DNA of 64,000 nt, taken from assembly GCF_014905175.1 (NCBI RefSeq), contig NC_057788.1, positions 10,919,446-10,983,445 on the forward strand, written 5' to 3'. The translations under genes were made by a program, and so were the position numbers. Below the pieces are notes generated by a model. The model saw only the letters and a list, made by a program, of their open reading frames with translations. It ran no database searches and had not been told where the DNA came from. This document shows, piece by piece, positions 47,780-59,895 of the stretch; position 1 is the stretch's first letter, and each line of letters starts with the position of its first letter. The stretch comes from Aphidius gifuensis. Taxonomy: Eukaryota > Arthropoda > Insecta > Hymenoptera > Braconidae.

Positions 47780-48045
47780 TGTTGTTATTTACTTATTTAT
47801 TATTAATACATCTTGCTAGAATCAAAAAAAATAATACATATTCACTTATTGATTTTTTACCACACAAGAAACTTCTGTTAAATAATTTTTTTTTCGATTT
47901 ATAATAAATTTATTAATTTATCAATATATTTCTGGCATGGAAATTTCCAAAATAACATTTTATATTAATAAATTATAACGGATTAATAATGTCACGTAAA
48001 TGTAAAATAAGAACAATAAAATTTTTATGAATATTAAATCTGTCC
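47780..48045. other. upstream flank of the small-peptide gene
   Basis: AT-rich, presumably containing its promoter; no defined core element recognised. Confidence 0.35.
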
Positions 48046-48456
48046 TTAAGAAAGTTATGCAGCTAACACTTTTTTATTTGAAATATAACGAAAATGTTCT
48101 GTAATTTTGTACACAGTTAGATCTTTTCATTCGGAATACGACAGTATAATTATTTTCTTATGATGATCGGTTGAATTTTTTGAAATTAATTATTGAAAAC
48201 ATTATTTAACATTGGACTTTATGGAGATTTCGACCAATTTTTTTGGATAGAAAAAATGATGAAAAAGTCTGGAAAAAAAACCACACATATTCTTGAAACC
48301 GAGTTTTATTGAATGCGCGAAAGATTTTTATATGTTGATAAGTCAATCAAGGAGTAATTAATTATAAACTTAACCTAAAATAAACAATTTCAGTTTTGTC
48401 TGTGACGTCAGAAGCCCCTCACAACCCTCGCAATGACTTTGTGCATAACCTCTTAA
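48046..48456. mobile_element. TTAA-flanked element B, copy 3
   Basis: Starts TTAA-GAAAGTTATGCA and ends TGCATAACCTC-TTAA. The body follows copy 1 (9484-9991) with an internal deletion around the GC-rich part. It lies about 270 bp upstream of the small-peptide start codon. Confidence 0.85.
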
Positions 48457-49272
48457 AATCGGTTCTAATTAAACAAATATTGTCAAAATAATCATGACAA
48501 TCACCCTGTTAATAAGTTAAATAATTTAAAAAATAATTTTTTATAGCAATAGAACAATGACAAATTTTATAATAAATATTATATTTAAATCAATAAAAAT
48601 ATTAAACCTCACGTGTGATTATACGGCTGACCACGATGCGAATCGATGCAAATCTATTTCTGTCTTGGCAATGCTTTGCAAAGAGAGACACACACAGACA
48701 CACATACATGAACACCAATGGGCACTTTTACACCATGCACATGTAACATACTAAGTTAGCCAAAATTATTTATTTATAGACAATAATTATTTAATAATAT
48801 CTTGATAATAATACTAATGAATAAATAAAAATTTAAATAAATTTTTTAATAATTATTGTATAGTTAAATAATTATAATTATTTTTTTTAAAAATAAATTA
48901 AACTGTTAAATGTTGAGAATTGTTATAACCTCAGAAATTTAGTCATGTGTGTTTATTGTTTACAAATTGTCGTTGTTGCTTTAAATATATAATTACTCAA
49001 CAAAAAAATCTAATTTTTTTTGAAGAGAAAAGCTGGGCATCAATTTATGGGATCATTGTCAAACCTCAGCATCCTCATTCACCTCTATCATATTTTAATT
49101 AAATTTCTAAAAATTGGGGACAGTAGTTCTTATCAGCACACATGCTTTTATCAATACATATATATTTCTTTCTCATACTTGACTCGAGGCATTACCTCTT
49201 GATTGACTAATTACAAATAACTCTCATTATTTTATCCCTTTGTGTGACAACCTGAGAACTTTTTATAATAAC
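48457..49272. other. intergenic DNA with mixed-composition patches
   Basis: Patches at 48600-48750 (CACGTGTGATTATACGG, then CGATGCGAATCGATGCAAAT) and 49020-49200. No recognisable gene; the plus ORFs here lack domains. Confidence 0.35.
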
Positions 49273-49274
49273 AA

Positions 49275-50853
49275 CCCGAGTGGAAATTGAATCCGGCTTG
49301 GCCGGATCCTGATCCGAATCGGATCCAGTATGGCTAAGGTAATCCGGATCCGGGTTTCCTGACCCTTTTCGGATCCGTTATGGCTGAGGCTAACCGGATC
49401 CGGCTTTCCTTACTCTTTCCTGATCCGAATCGGATCCAGATTGCCGGACTTTAATCGGACCTTATTTTTTTTTTTCAAAGTTATCTCCGGGTTCAGTCAG
49501 GTTTGGCTAAGGCTAACCGGATCCGGCTTTCCTGACTCTTTCCTGATCCGAATCGGATCCAGATTGCCGGACTTTAATCGGACCTTATTTTTTTTTTTCA
49601 AAGTTATCTCCGGGTTCAGTCAGGTTTGGCTAAGGCTGACCGGATCCGGCTTTCCTTACTCTTTCCTGATCCGAATCGGATCCAGATTGCCGGACTTTAA
49701 TCGGACTTTATTTTTCTTTTCAAAGTTATCTCCGGATTCGGTCAGGTTTGGCTAAGGCTAACCGGATCTGGTTTTCCTTACTCTATCCTGATCCGAATCG
49801 GATCCGGAATGCCGGACTTTAATCGGACCTTATTTTTTTTTTCAAAGTTATCTCCGGGTTCAGTCAGGTTTGGCAGCTAACCGGATCCGGCTTCATTTTC
49901 CTGATCCGAATCGGATCCAGATTGCCGGACTTTAATCGGACTTTATTTTTTTTTTCAAAGTTATCTCCGGGTTTAGTCAGGTTTGGCTAAGGCTAACCGG
50001 ATCCGGTTTTCCTTACTCTATCCTGATCCGATTCGGATCCGGAATGCCGGACTTTAATTGAAGTTTGTTTTTTTGTCAAAGTTAACTTCCGGATTCGGTC
50101 AGGCTTGGCTAAGGTAAGCCGGATCCGGTTTCCCTGATTTGAAACGGATCCAACTTAGAAGTATTTGAAAAAAAAAAAAAAAAAATTAATTTCAGAATGT
50201 CATTTTATTTTTTGATAATAATAAATACATTGTTGCATATATATAGTATTAATCATATCAAGTTTTTCTATTGTAATTTTGAAATAACTTTCTACACTTG
50301 TAAAGGACTTTTGATTTTATGGATTCCACGTACGCCGCCGTGGTCAATAGGATAGAGTTGCCGACTTTGAACAGAATAGCCCCGAGATCGATCCCCGCAA
50401 AATCCGGAATTTTAGTTTAGTTTAGGTTGAATTTTCTAAGATAAAAATATTGTTAATAATGATTGTTAAAAAAAATAATTGAAAAAAGCAAATATATTTT
50501 TTTTTTTAAATCAAAATTTTTTTAAAACAAAATTTGGATCCGGTTTAAATATAATCGGATCCGATTTGATAAAATCGATCCAATTTGATGTAAAATCGGA
50601 TCCGTTTTAGATGTAAAATCGGATCCGATGTAAAATCGATCCGATTTAAAATGTATTTCGATACATAATTTGGTATCCGATTTAGCCACGGTGTTCTTAT
50701 TGTAACCGGATCCGGTTCACCGGATCCGATCGAGCCAGCCGGCGTTACATTTTCAGTCCGAATCGGATCCGGCCAGCCTGATCCGATTCGGATATGTAAT
50801 CAGGCAAACCGGATCCGTCCTGGATCCGAATCGGACTGAAATTTCCACTCGGG
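49275..50853. mobile_element. 1.58-kb 'CCC'-family element with GGATCC palindromes (member g)
   Basis: The ends CCCGAGTGGAAATT and AATTTCCACTCGGG (bar one base, GAAATTTCC) are inverted repeats flanked by AA (49273-49274 and 50854-50855). The left half holds six tandem units of about 122 bp, marked by GCCGGACTTTAATCGGAC at about 49443, 49566, 49689, 49811, 49924 and 50046. Each contains CCTGATCCGAATCGGATCC-type and ACCGGATCCGG-type palindromes. The right half has dispersed GGATCCG palindromes. A tRNA-like segment sits near 50330. No transposase; the 104-codon plus ORF at 49441 is an artefact of a 123-bp period divisible by three. Confidence 0.9.
50325..50420 (+). repeat. tRNA-derived SINE-like segment nested in member g
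   Basis: GCCGTGGTCAATAGGATAGAG resembles box A and GAGATCGATCCCCGC contains a perfect box-B core GATCGATCC, about 45 bases apart. Arms do not form a tRNA cloverleaf, so it is a SINE head or degenerate tRNA copy. It is different from the minus-strand SINE at 5160-5425. Confidence 0.5.
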
Positions 50854-50970
50854 AAAGGGTGTTCGTCGATGTTTTACATTTCTAGCCACTGTTATACTTC
50901 TGTTATGGCATGATCATATCCACCCTCATACAAATTTACACACTGCATACCTCAAGTTTCTTGTACTATA

Positions 50971-52494
50971 CACGGAAAAAAATTTTCACGAAATTTTACT
51001 ACGGTCCCACAGTATTCAAGAAACATCGGTCAACTAATACATTTTTTACATTAAATATTACGAAAAAAAACAATGTTGTGATTAAAAAATTGCAATGGAC
51101 CATAGCAATATTTGAGATTTCGATTTTTTACTTTGTATAAAATAAAAACTGCAACGTAACATGGAATCTTTACAAATTTAAGTTCAAAAAATTATTATGC
51201 TTCTTTTCTAATACTACAATGTACCATAGTAATTTTTATAGGTTTTTATTTTTGCTTGAGCACAGCGTCGAACTTGCTGTGCATATTGTAGATTTTACAA
51301 TAGTTATGTTGAAAAAATTGGAATGTCTTCATCTAAAAATTACAATGCACCATAGCAATTCTTTATCTACTACTTGCCGCGATGCTCGTTGTTACCGACT
51401 GCAGTATTCAAAAGCCTATGTTGATATGGGCTCAGCGAAAATTCTAATGGGCCATAGTAAAAAAAATTAAATTACTGCGCGGCCGTTATTCTGCGCATTG
51501 GAAATTCCAGATGATTTTTAGCTTCGTCTGCCTTTGCCGATAATCGATTCTTTCTATCAGACGTGCACAGACATGAAATAAATTTTAACGGCGAAATGTG
51601 TAATGTGCTTAATTCAAAGTCAGCCAGTGTTACTTTTGTTGAAGTTATCAAGGGATTTTAAAAATATATTTTCTTTAATTTACAAGTGAAATTTTAATTT
51701 TATTTAAAAAAAAATATAAATGTTATTCCTATAGAATAACGTAATATGATTGATAAAAAGTTAATAATACAGTTTACAATACAAAGAAAATAAAAAACTA
51801 TTAGGATGAACACTTTGATGCATATAAATTAATCGACTCAAATGATACTGAACTAGGTTTTATTCGACACCACAAAATTATTGAGTATATACATCAGTTA
51901 TAACGTCAGAAATTTTAACATCTCAAGGTTTTCCTTTAATACCAAAAAGTTGGATGTAAAAATATTATTATTATTATTATTATTATAAATCATTCTATAA
52001 TAAATTATCGTCTGAACGTTATCTGTGTATTTATTTAATTTTTCTATTTGTTAGATAGTATTTCCTGCACTGCCCCTCACGAGCGGGAGGGGGCGGTGCG
52101 GGGTAAAAAAATTTATAACTATTGTAAAATTTGCTATTGCTTATTTCAATTTTTATTGAGTTTCAAACAAATTTTTCGAGTGTACATATTTTTTTTTTTA
52201 ATTTTCTACATTGTAAAATTTACGGTTTGTCTCATCAAATATTAATATTCACTTCTTAAGAATTTGCATCGTCAATTTCCAGTATTTAGTATTGGCTTTG
52301 TACATTTCTCATATGGTTATTTAAAATATTACTACGGTACCAGGGTAAAGTCCAAACCGTTAGGTGCTTCAAGAAAAATTGCTATGGCCCATATCAAATT
52401 CTAATACATTTCCCCCACGTTTCCAGATTGCTGTGGGCCATCGTAAAAATCGCGGTGTTTTTTTAGTAAAAAAAAAAGAAAAAATCTATCCGTG
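50971..52494. mobile_element. TA-flanked 1.5-kb element with 125-bp periodic motif
   Basis: The left end CACGGAAAAAAATTTTC and right end GAAAAAATCTATCCGTG are imperfect inverted repeats flanked by TA (50969-50970, 52495-52496). The string ACAATG(N)ACCATAG(C/T)AAT recurs at 51092, 51216, 51342 and 51445 and, reverse-complemented, near 52380 and 52429. TACTACGGT occurs near both ends. A GC-rich hairpin lies at 52064-52102. No transposase; the plus ORF 51219-51470 reads the periodic region. Confidence 0.75.
52064..52102. other. GC-rich hairpin inside the TA-flanked element
   Basis: CTGCACTGCCCCTC and GAGGGGGCGGTGCGG pair with few mismatches across a loop of about 8 bases, within otherwise AT-rich DNA. 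May be an element-specific structure. Confidence 0.6.
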
Positions 52495-52499
52495 TATAT

Positions 52500-53300
52500 A
52501 TACATATTCACTTTCTCTTCGCAGCATCAGCATGTGTTGAATTAGGACTTGCCTGCACTTCCGGCTCTGATAAAAAACGTATTTAACTGTTTTTTTATAT
52601 TTATATTTTTTCTTTTACATGGATATTTTAAGAATACATTTATTTTTTTTTCATTTTTCTTTCCTTGAATCTTATTCCATCAAAATATATGACAGAATAG
52701 CTTGAAAAATGTGAGAATTTTTTAACCGACTTTTTTATTATTTTTTCATTTATTTATATATAGAAAGAAATGTAAAAAACGATTAAGAATATTCTCATGA
52801 GGTTCAATCATTAGAATTTTTACGCAACGCCAGAAACTCTTTTCATCGTTCACTGATGGATGGATTAAAAAAACCCTTTCTTCATCTCCCTTTAAAAATG
52901 ATGCCCCTTAAATAACGTAAACCTCAAAAAACGTGACGAGTCGAAAACTAAATTTCATAAAAAAAAAAAAAACATGGCAAGAAACTGGTTGAATATATAT
53001 AGTGAAGAAATATTTAAAAAAAATAAAAAATAAAAAAACACTCAAGAGGGTGAAATAAAAAATAGTCAGGTAAATGATGGGACGAAAATGATTAATCGTT
53101 TCATCAATTCACGGCCCCATCAAGGGCTAGTATTTTCAATTTTTATATTTTTTATTTGGAAAATCATTTTTTTAGATATTTTTTTTTTTATCTTCAAGAT
53201 TTTAAATAAAAATCTTTATTCGTGAGAGTCGACAACCCCTACTATGAGGGGTCCGTACCCCATTGTAAATCGATACCTTCGTAAATCTTGAAAATTACCA
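52500..53300. promoter_or_regulatory. several mixed-composition non-coding islands
   Basis: Islands at 52510-52570, 52795-52945, 53085-53135 and 53220-53300 (GTCGACAACCCCTACTATGA, then GGGGTCCGTACCCC), separated by A/T runs. No ORF with coding character. Candidate regulatory DNA. Confidence 0.25.
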
Positions 53301-56140
53301 AAACATTTAGCAAAAAATGCATTCATTATTAATGGGCTTTTTTCATTTTATTTTTTTTAATGACAAATATAAATAAAATAAGCTATGTGGATCAATTCTA
53401 AGTGGAAGCGGATGTTGGTATTTCAACCCTTGAATAGTTAAATCAGTATTCAATATTTACCCACATATGAATTTTTAGCTCAAGATAAAAAAAGACAAGT
53501 GAGGAAATATAACATTAGTATATATTTCCCATGCTCATCATATTTTTTGATGGTTGTCTAAATGAAAGCTCTAAAATAAAAAAAAATTCTTGTTTTATAC
53601 TTTAAAATTTTTATACCTATTTTAAATAAGTAAAATAAAAAAAAATCATACAAAGAGAAAAAAATAATTGTTAATCAAGATATGTTTTTAAATAAATTTT
53701 AAATTTAAATAAAATTAATTTTTATTATTTTATATAATGAGAAATAAATAATTTAAAAAATAATTTTTGTTATTTAAGATTCGTGACATGCACAAATTGA
53801 ATTATTGACAACAAATAATTTTATGATGAAAAATAAAAAAATTTCTATTCAACAAGGCCATGTTTAACATTTTATCTTGAACGAAGATTTTTTTTTCTTT
53901 TTTTTTTTCGAGTCATGAAAAATTTTTTTTCTCAGTGTATATTTATAATTCAGTTTGATCCCACGTTTATTTCCAATAAACCATCCCCTTTTTATACAAC
54001 TAAAGAAAAAAATAAAAAAAACCAGAAAACAAAACATTTGAAGCTTAATTGAATTTTATGAATGTAAATTGAATATTTCTCGTACGTGACACAAGCAGAG
54101 TCACTAGAGTCATATTTAGGCTTAACTCTTATATCCTCTTTGAAAGTTATTTCTTTATTTTCTTTTATTTATTATTTTTTTATTTTTTTTTTTCTTCTTT
54201 TTCATCGCATATATATACGACTACATTCCCCTTACTTAATTTTTTCCATTCGTCGATTTGAAGCACTCAAGAATTAAGGCAGAAAAAAAAAAAAAAAACA
54301 AAATAAGTAATAAATAAATAAAATAAAAAAATAAATAAGATCTGTGTATTATTTGTATATGCGTATGTAAGAGTGTCAAAAGACCATGAATTGGTGAGAA
54401 AAAAAAAAAAAATACGAAATAATACATCCGGAAGTGACCAGCATTGATGTATACATAAAGCAATAGAAATTACTTAAAGACGTTTTAAATGAAATTTACT
54501 AAGCCTTTTTTTATGTGAAACTTTAATATTTTATGGTGGTTATATTTATACCAATTGTTGAAAAATTAAAATTTATTTATACATATACAAATGATGCAGA
54601 TCAAAGGGGTTAACTTTTTTTTTTTTTTTTTCTAATTTAAATTCAATTGAATTATTAATACAGTAATTGAATACATAGAGATAAAGGCAACACATATACG
54701 CTTAAAACACACGTATTTTCAGAAATCTAAAATTATATATATAAAGATTTGATAAGTGGAGCCTTAGGGCCATGTGCGGGCGCATCTTATAAATTATTAT
54801 TTAACCTTCTTCGCTTGATGTTGCCTTGATGTGTACATGCTTTTCAAATCAGAGAAAATTTTCTTTTTTTTTTAAATATAAAAAACTGACAGTCTGCGCT
54901 CTTTCAAATATGTATATATATATATCCTTATCATGCAGTATATTTGCTCAAGATGATTAAAATTTATATTGAGCACTCAAGAAAAATTACACGCATTAGT
55001 TTTTTTTTTAACTTCATTTTTTTTTCGAAAGAAATTATGATATTTTTATGACACACCTCAAATATCTGTAGTTACATATTTTCAATAAATTTTTTTATAT
55101 TTTCCAAATTATTACGTAGCACGAAATTTATCCTTTACCCACGTCATCAGTTAAAAAAATCCTGACGACTCATCCGGAGTCACGTTTCTATAAAATACAT
55201 ATGTGTTATTATGTGACCGTAAAAACGGCAGATGTAAAAAAAAATTTATCCCACATTCAGTAAATCTACAATTTTCATTTTTGAATCTGTAACAAACAAG
55301 TCTATCGAGATGAAGATTATCAACAATATTTTTTTTTTATTTCTGTATGTTTTTTTTTATACATGCTTCCTGTTTTATCACGAAAAAAAAAAAAGGTAAA
55401 AAGAGGTAACACAAGAAAAAGGAAAGACACATCTTGCTTCAAAACAGCAGTTATGGAAAAAATATATAAAAAAAGCTAAATACTCTTTTTTTTAGGCGTC
55501 AGAGGAAAAAGAGGAAAGGGTATATATATAAGTACAGATGTTGAACGTGGTGTGCAGCTGACAAAAAAAAAAATGAAAAAAAAAATAAGAAAAAAGGGGT
55601 TAAGGACCCTGTTAGAGATGGAAGAGGGTCGTGGTTTTCGTACGGGTAAGTTGAAGGATAATATCAGAACCCGAAACTCTCAAGAACAATTGACCCAATA
55701 CAATGAACAAGATATAAAGATAAAAAGTTATATTGAGGACAATAAATATCAATAAAATTTTCCAATAAAATTTAACAGAAAAAATAAGCAAATTAAATTG
55801 TTTTTAATTTATTTAAAAAATTATTTAGCAATTGTTTATCAATTTTATGACTCATAACTTTTATTGTTTTAATTTTTTTTACTTTCTAACTTTTTAAATT
55901 TTTATACTCTTCTAATGTTTGAAGAGAAGAGAATTATTTTATTTTTTTTTTTCGGGTGAATAGGGTTAGTAACACAGCAGGATTGTAGTGAGCATAAAAA
56001 ATAAAAACTATCAAAGGAAAAACAGACCGAATTGGTGTAAGGGGTGTGTAAAAGAAGGGATATTCTGAAAAAAAAAAAAAAAAATTGCGCAAGATGACAT
56101 CTTTTGGGTTCCCATTTCAATTTTTTTACTTTTTATTTTT
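53301..56140. other. gene-poor AT-rich stretch with small islands
   Basis: Small mixed patches at 54060-54130, 54750-54850 (GGGCCATGTGCGGGCGCATC) and 55130-55205. The plus ORF 55552-55755 is Lys-rich without domains. No transposon ends or RNA genes recognised. Confidence 0.4.
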
Positions 56141-56450
56141 TTCTACTTTAATTCTATGGACCTCAGTTCCTTATTCACAAGATCTTTACCTGCTACGCTA
56201 TACGTAACCAGCACCAGCTGTGTTTTCTCAAGAGATTTTGGATTTCGTATTTCCGTGGATATATTTTTATTCTTTTATTTTTTTTTTTTTTACCCCAACA
56301 ACATACATATATAAATATATATATTTTTTTTATACAAAATTATGTGTTTAAATTCATTTTAACCACCTTGCAAACGCGATCTCTGACACTTTTTTCTTGA
56401 TCAACTTTGACACTAGATCTTGATAACGTCAAAAGCAACTCGATAATATT
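56141..56450. other. mixed-composition then AT-rich DNA
   Basis: Mixed sequence at 56150-56260 and 56365-56450; nothing recognised. Confidence 0.3.
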
Positions 56451-56870
56451 TCATGGTTTATTTTGTTTTTTTTGTATACTGTTAGAAATATATAATATAA
56501 AATTTAACGTAATTCTGTCGTTAAAAATGGTCAATAATTAATTTTTGTATTCAACCTTAAAGATAATTAGTCAAACAATTTGTTTAAATTTTCAACTGTC
56601 AGGTGTTTAATTAACATCTTGGAGTAACAATTTTAGTTTAAAAGTATTTGTATACTTTTTTAATCTATAACACTAAATTTTTAACAGTGTTATATTTTTT
56701 TTAAAGTAGACTTTATAGATCCATGATCGTCTCCGCCAATTATTAAACGAATTTTTGATGCCAAAATTCAATGAATATTGAAACAAACGAAAATATATTT
56801 TTGCAAATTCATGGACACTTTCTGACTGTGGTCGATTTAGTGGCAATGCTAATTCTTAAATTGAAATATA
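56451..56870 (+). repeat. dispersed repeat R, copy 1 (most complete)
   Basis: From ATGGTTTATTTTG through TGTATACTGTTAGAAATATA, TATTCAACCTTAA, CAACTGTCAGGTGTTTAATT and on to TTTTTGATGCCAAAATTCAA and GCAAATTCATGGA. The first half recurs at 58257-58495 and the second half at 59770-59895. Confidence 0.85.
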
Positions 56871-58256
56871 ATATACACTGTTAATTAAAAATCGCACTGT
56901 TTTCAAAAATATTAATCAAAAGATTTTGAAGATAAGTTGTGTCATTTACATTTAAAGAATTTGTAACTTATTTTTCAAGTGGCAAAAACTAAAGTACTCT
57001 TCCATAAAGAATTAATTTTTTTTTTCGCATATTGACTGAACTACCCTTTCACAAAATTCTCAGAGACTTCAAGCTATATACTGATCAAAATCTAAAAGAA
57101 AAAAACTTAAGAAAAAGAGGTAAGCTTTATTATTTAGCATAGCTTTTTTATAATAACAGAAAAGTGTTAATATTATTTTGACTTTTACGAATAAGTAGAA
57201 TTTCGAGGTATTTCTAAACAAAAAAAATAAATCAAGAGAATGTAACCAACATAAATAAAATGACAAAAACACTCACCACCAGCACTGACTCTCAGCTGTT
57301 ATTAAAAATACTTTTTTTTTTGTTTTAAATTAACAGTGAAATTGGAGTAAAATTTTCTATTACAATTAAAAAATTAATTTAAAAAATCTCTAGTTTATTA
57401 AAATACCTCTATTTTCAATTAAATTCCAATATACTATCATTTTATTTCTTTGATTGTTGTTCATAATGGCAACATAAAATTTGCAACGACTTTTATTTAA
57501 ACCAAACTTTTCCAACATGATAAAAATCCATTACGTAATTATCTACTGATGATTTTTTGCTTTCAAAAGATACATATGATTTATATGAAAATTTTAAAAA
57601 TATAAAAAAATCATCAATTGAATGCTAAATGAATAGTTTGCATTCACCATTTCACGTAATATTATATTGCCCCTTCGACCCTGAAAAAATAAAAAATAAT
57701 AAAATAAATAAAAAAACGGGAAAAAAAAAAAAAAGATACACTGGAGAATTTTTTTTTCTTTCCCAGGACGCAGGTATATTTTGGAAGGTATGATGAGATA
57801 TAGCATAGAAAAACCGACGCAAACCAGGGATTGTATATAATATACTGTTGCATAAGAGGTAAAGGGAGATTTAAAAATCCCAAATCGTGTCTCTATTTAA
57901 ATAAGATTCACCCTGTTTAAAAATTCTTATAATTCTCATTTTTTTTTCCCTTTTTTTATTTTTTATATATTATTTTCATTTTTATTTCACCCCTTATACG
58001 AATAAAACCATCAGCCAGTCATAAACTTCTAGTGGATTCAGAAGAGATCTAACGGAATCTATTCCCAAGGGGTTAAAACGTGCAAATATATTTTTTTTTT
58101 CTCTTTTTTTTTATTTTAACCCTTTAAGTTATACATTTATGTCCACAAATGATAAATTTATATAGTTGACACATTCAATATTGTAAATATATTTCAACAG
58201 ATAAAAAAATATTAAAATCAACATAAATTTAAAAATGATGTATATATACAAAATAT
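56871..58256. other. AT-rich stretch between repeat copies
   Basis: Mixed patches at 57655-57900 and 58005-58085; no gene recognised. Confidence 0.4.
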
Positions 58257-58495
58257 TTAATGGTTTATTTATTTTTTTTTTTTTGTATACTGTTAGAAAT
58301 ATATAATATCAAATTTAACGTAATTCTATCGTTAAAAACGGTCAATAATTAATTTTTGTATTCAACCTTAATAAGATAATTAGTCAAACAATTTGTTTAA
58401 ATTTTCAACTGTCAGGTGTTTAATTAACATCTTGGAGTAACAACTTTAGTTTAAAAGTATTTGTATACTTTTTTTATCTATAACACTAAATTTTT
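58257..58495 (+). repeat. dispersed repeat R, copy 2 (first half)
   Basis: Nearly identical to 56451-56690, ending at ATAACACTAAATTTTT where AT-rich sequence takes over. Confidence 0.9.
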
Positions 58496-59765
58496 TTTAT
58501 TTATATAATTATAAATTTATAAATATTTATTATTATTATTAATAAATATCTATTATTATTATAAATATATAAATTTATTTTATTTATTATAATTATAATT
58601 TTTTTAATGAAATTATTGATTTAATTTAAAATAACAAATCAATAACAAGTAAAAATAATACTCTTGTCATTAAAATTAAATAATTACTCAAGTTGATTAT
58701 CAATTAATGATTTTAATAAGATTATTTTAACAATTGAAAAATAATCTTTGAAATCATTCGACTTTTACTCTCGTGATTCAATTGAAAATAAGATTAATTT
58801 TTGAAAATATCTATTCAACATTTAATACAGTTTTTTTTTCAGTTAAAATATATATAAGTACATAACATATCCAAAGATCACATCATTAGGACATTTTTTT
58901 GTCTCGCAATTGACACTTTTTTTTTCCAAACAATAATTTCTCACGACACCCCCTTTTGGTTCCTGTATCCTTTTTTTTTCTTTCAACGATTTCGTTTTTT
59001 AAAGTAGTCATGAGTGACAAAAGTTTTTATTTTAAATAAAAAAAATTGATCACCATCCATGATACACCAAATCGAATTGAGTGTGTAAAGTCGATTGGCG
59101 ACATGGTATAAAATTGGTATAAAATCATCTTTCTTCGGTATAACGCATATCTGACATCAGCAGCAGTTTGATTCATTTTATTTTCACCATATTTTGATGG
59201 ATGGAGTGTTCCAATCATGTGTAAAAAAATTTCGGTGAATATTTCCATGGATAATAAAGTTTCTTATGTTGCTTATAATATAAATTGTGGATTTAAAATT
59301 TAAAAAAAAAAAATGATATTCAGAGGGGCTGTATTTGTAACGATGAAATTGCAATCCAGTGGGTTTATATACTTTATTATTTGTTTATTTTTTTTCTTAC
59401 CAATGCAGTCACGGGAAATGATCAGTGTATAAGTTTCAAGGCAAGGTCAATCACTTGAATATTAACGACATACTAATATTTTTTTGTCATTTAAAAATAA
59501 AGTATTTGCACTCGTATCACAAGAAAAAAAAAAAACGTGAAATTTAATATAAATTTGATGTTATAAAAACGATGTAAACTTAATTTTTAAATTAATTTAA
59601 TACTTGTGGTTTTGTGATATTATTTTTATATTAACTCGATATTTAATTCAAAAAATAAATTAAATATTTTAGGTAGTCGGAAAATATAATTCAACATTAA
59701 AATTTAAATCTTAAAATTGTGTAAAATGTAGTTCAACAAAAATGGAAAGTGTTATTTTTAACTAC
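58496..59765. other. AT-rich DNA with one mixed-composition patch
   Basis: The patch at 59025-59260 has a 73-codon minus ORF (59027-59248) without recognised domains. Otherwise no features. Confidence 0.4.
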
Positions 59766-59769
59766 GTGC

Positions 59770-59895
59770 TTCAATAACTAAAAGATCCATCATATTGTCT
59801 TCACCAATTGGCAATTATAAGGATTTTTGATGCTAAAATTCAATAAATATACTAAACGTAAAAAAAAATATTGTAGCAAATTCATGGAAACCTTG
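59770..59895 (+). repeat. dispersed repeat R, copy 3 (second half)
   Basis: AGATCCATCATATTGTCTTC, then TTTTTGATGCTAAAATTCAATAA, then GCAAATTCATGGAAAC, matches 56715-56820 with substitutions. Confidence 0.75.

Noticed and set aside
49441..49755. 104-codon plus ORF with three similar blocks
   Set aside because: It simply reads the 123-bp tandem repeat of member g, whose period is divisible by three; there is no independent coding signal.
50330..50400. A functional tRNA gene
   Set aside because: Same reasoning: good box B, poor cloverleaf.
51219..51470. 83-codon plus ORF with repeated HSN/HH motifs
   Set aside because: The repetition comes from the CCATAG motif of the TA-flanked element.
55552..55755. 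Lys/Arg-rich 67-codon plus ORF
   Set aside because: Starts in an A-run and has no recognisable domain or splice context.
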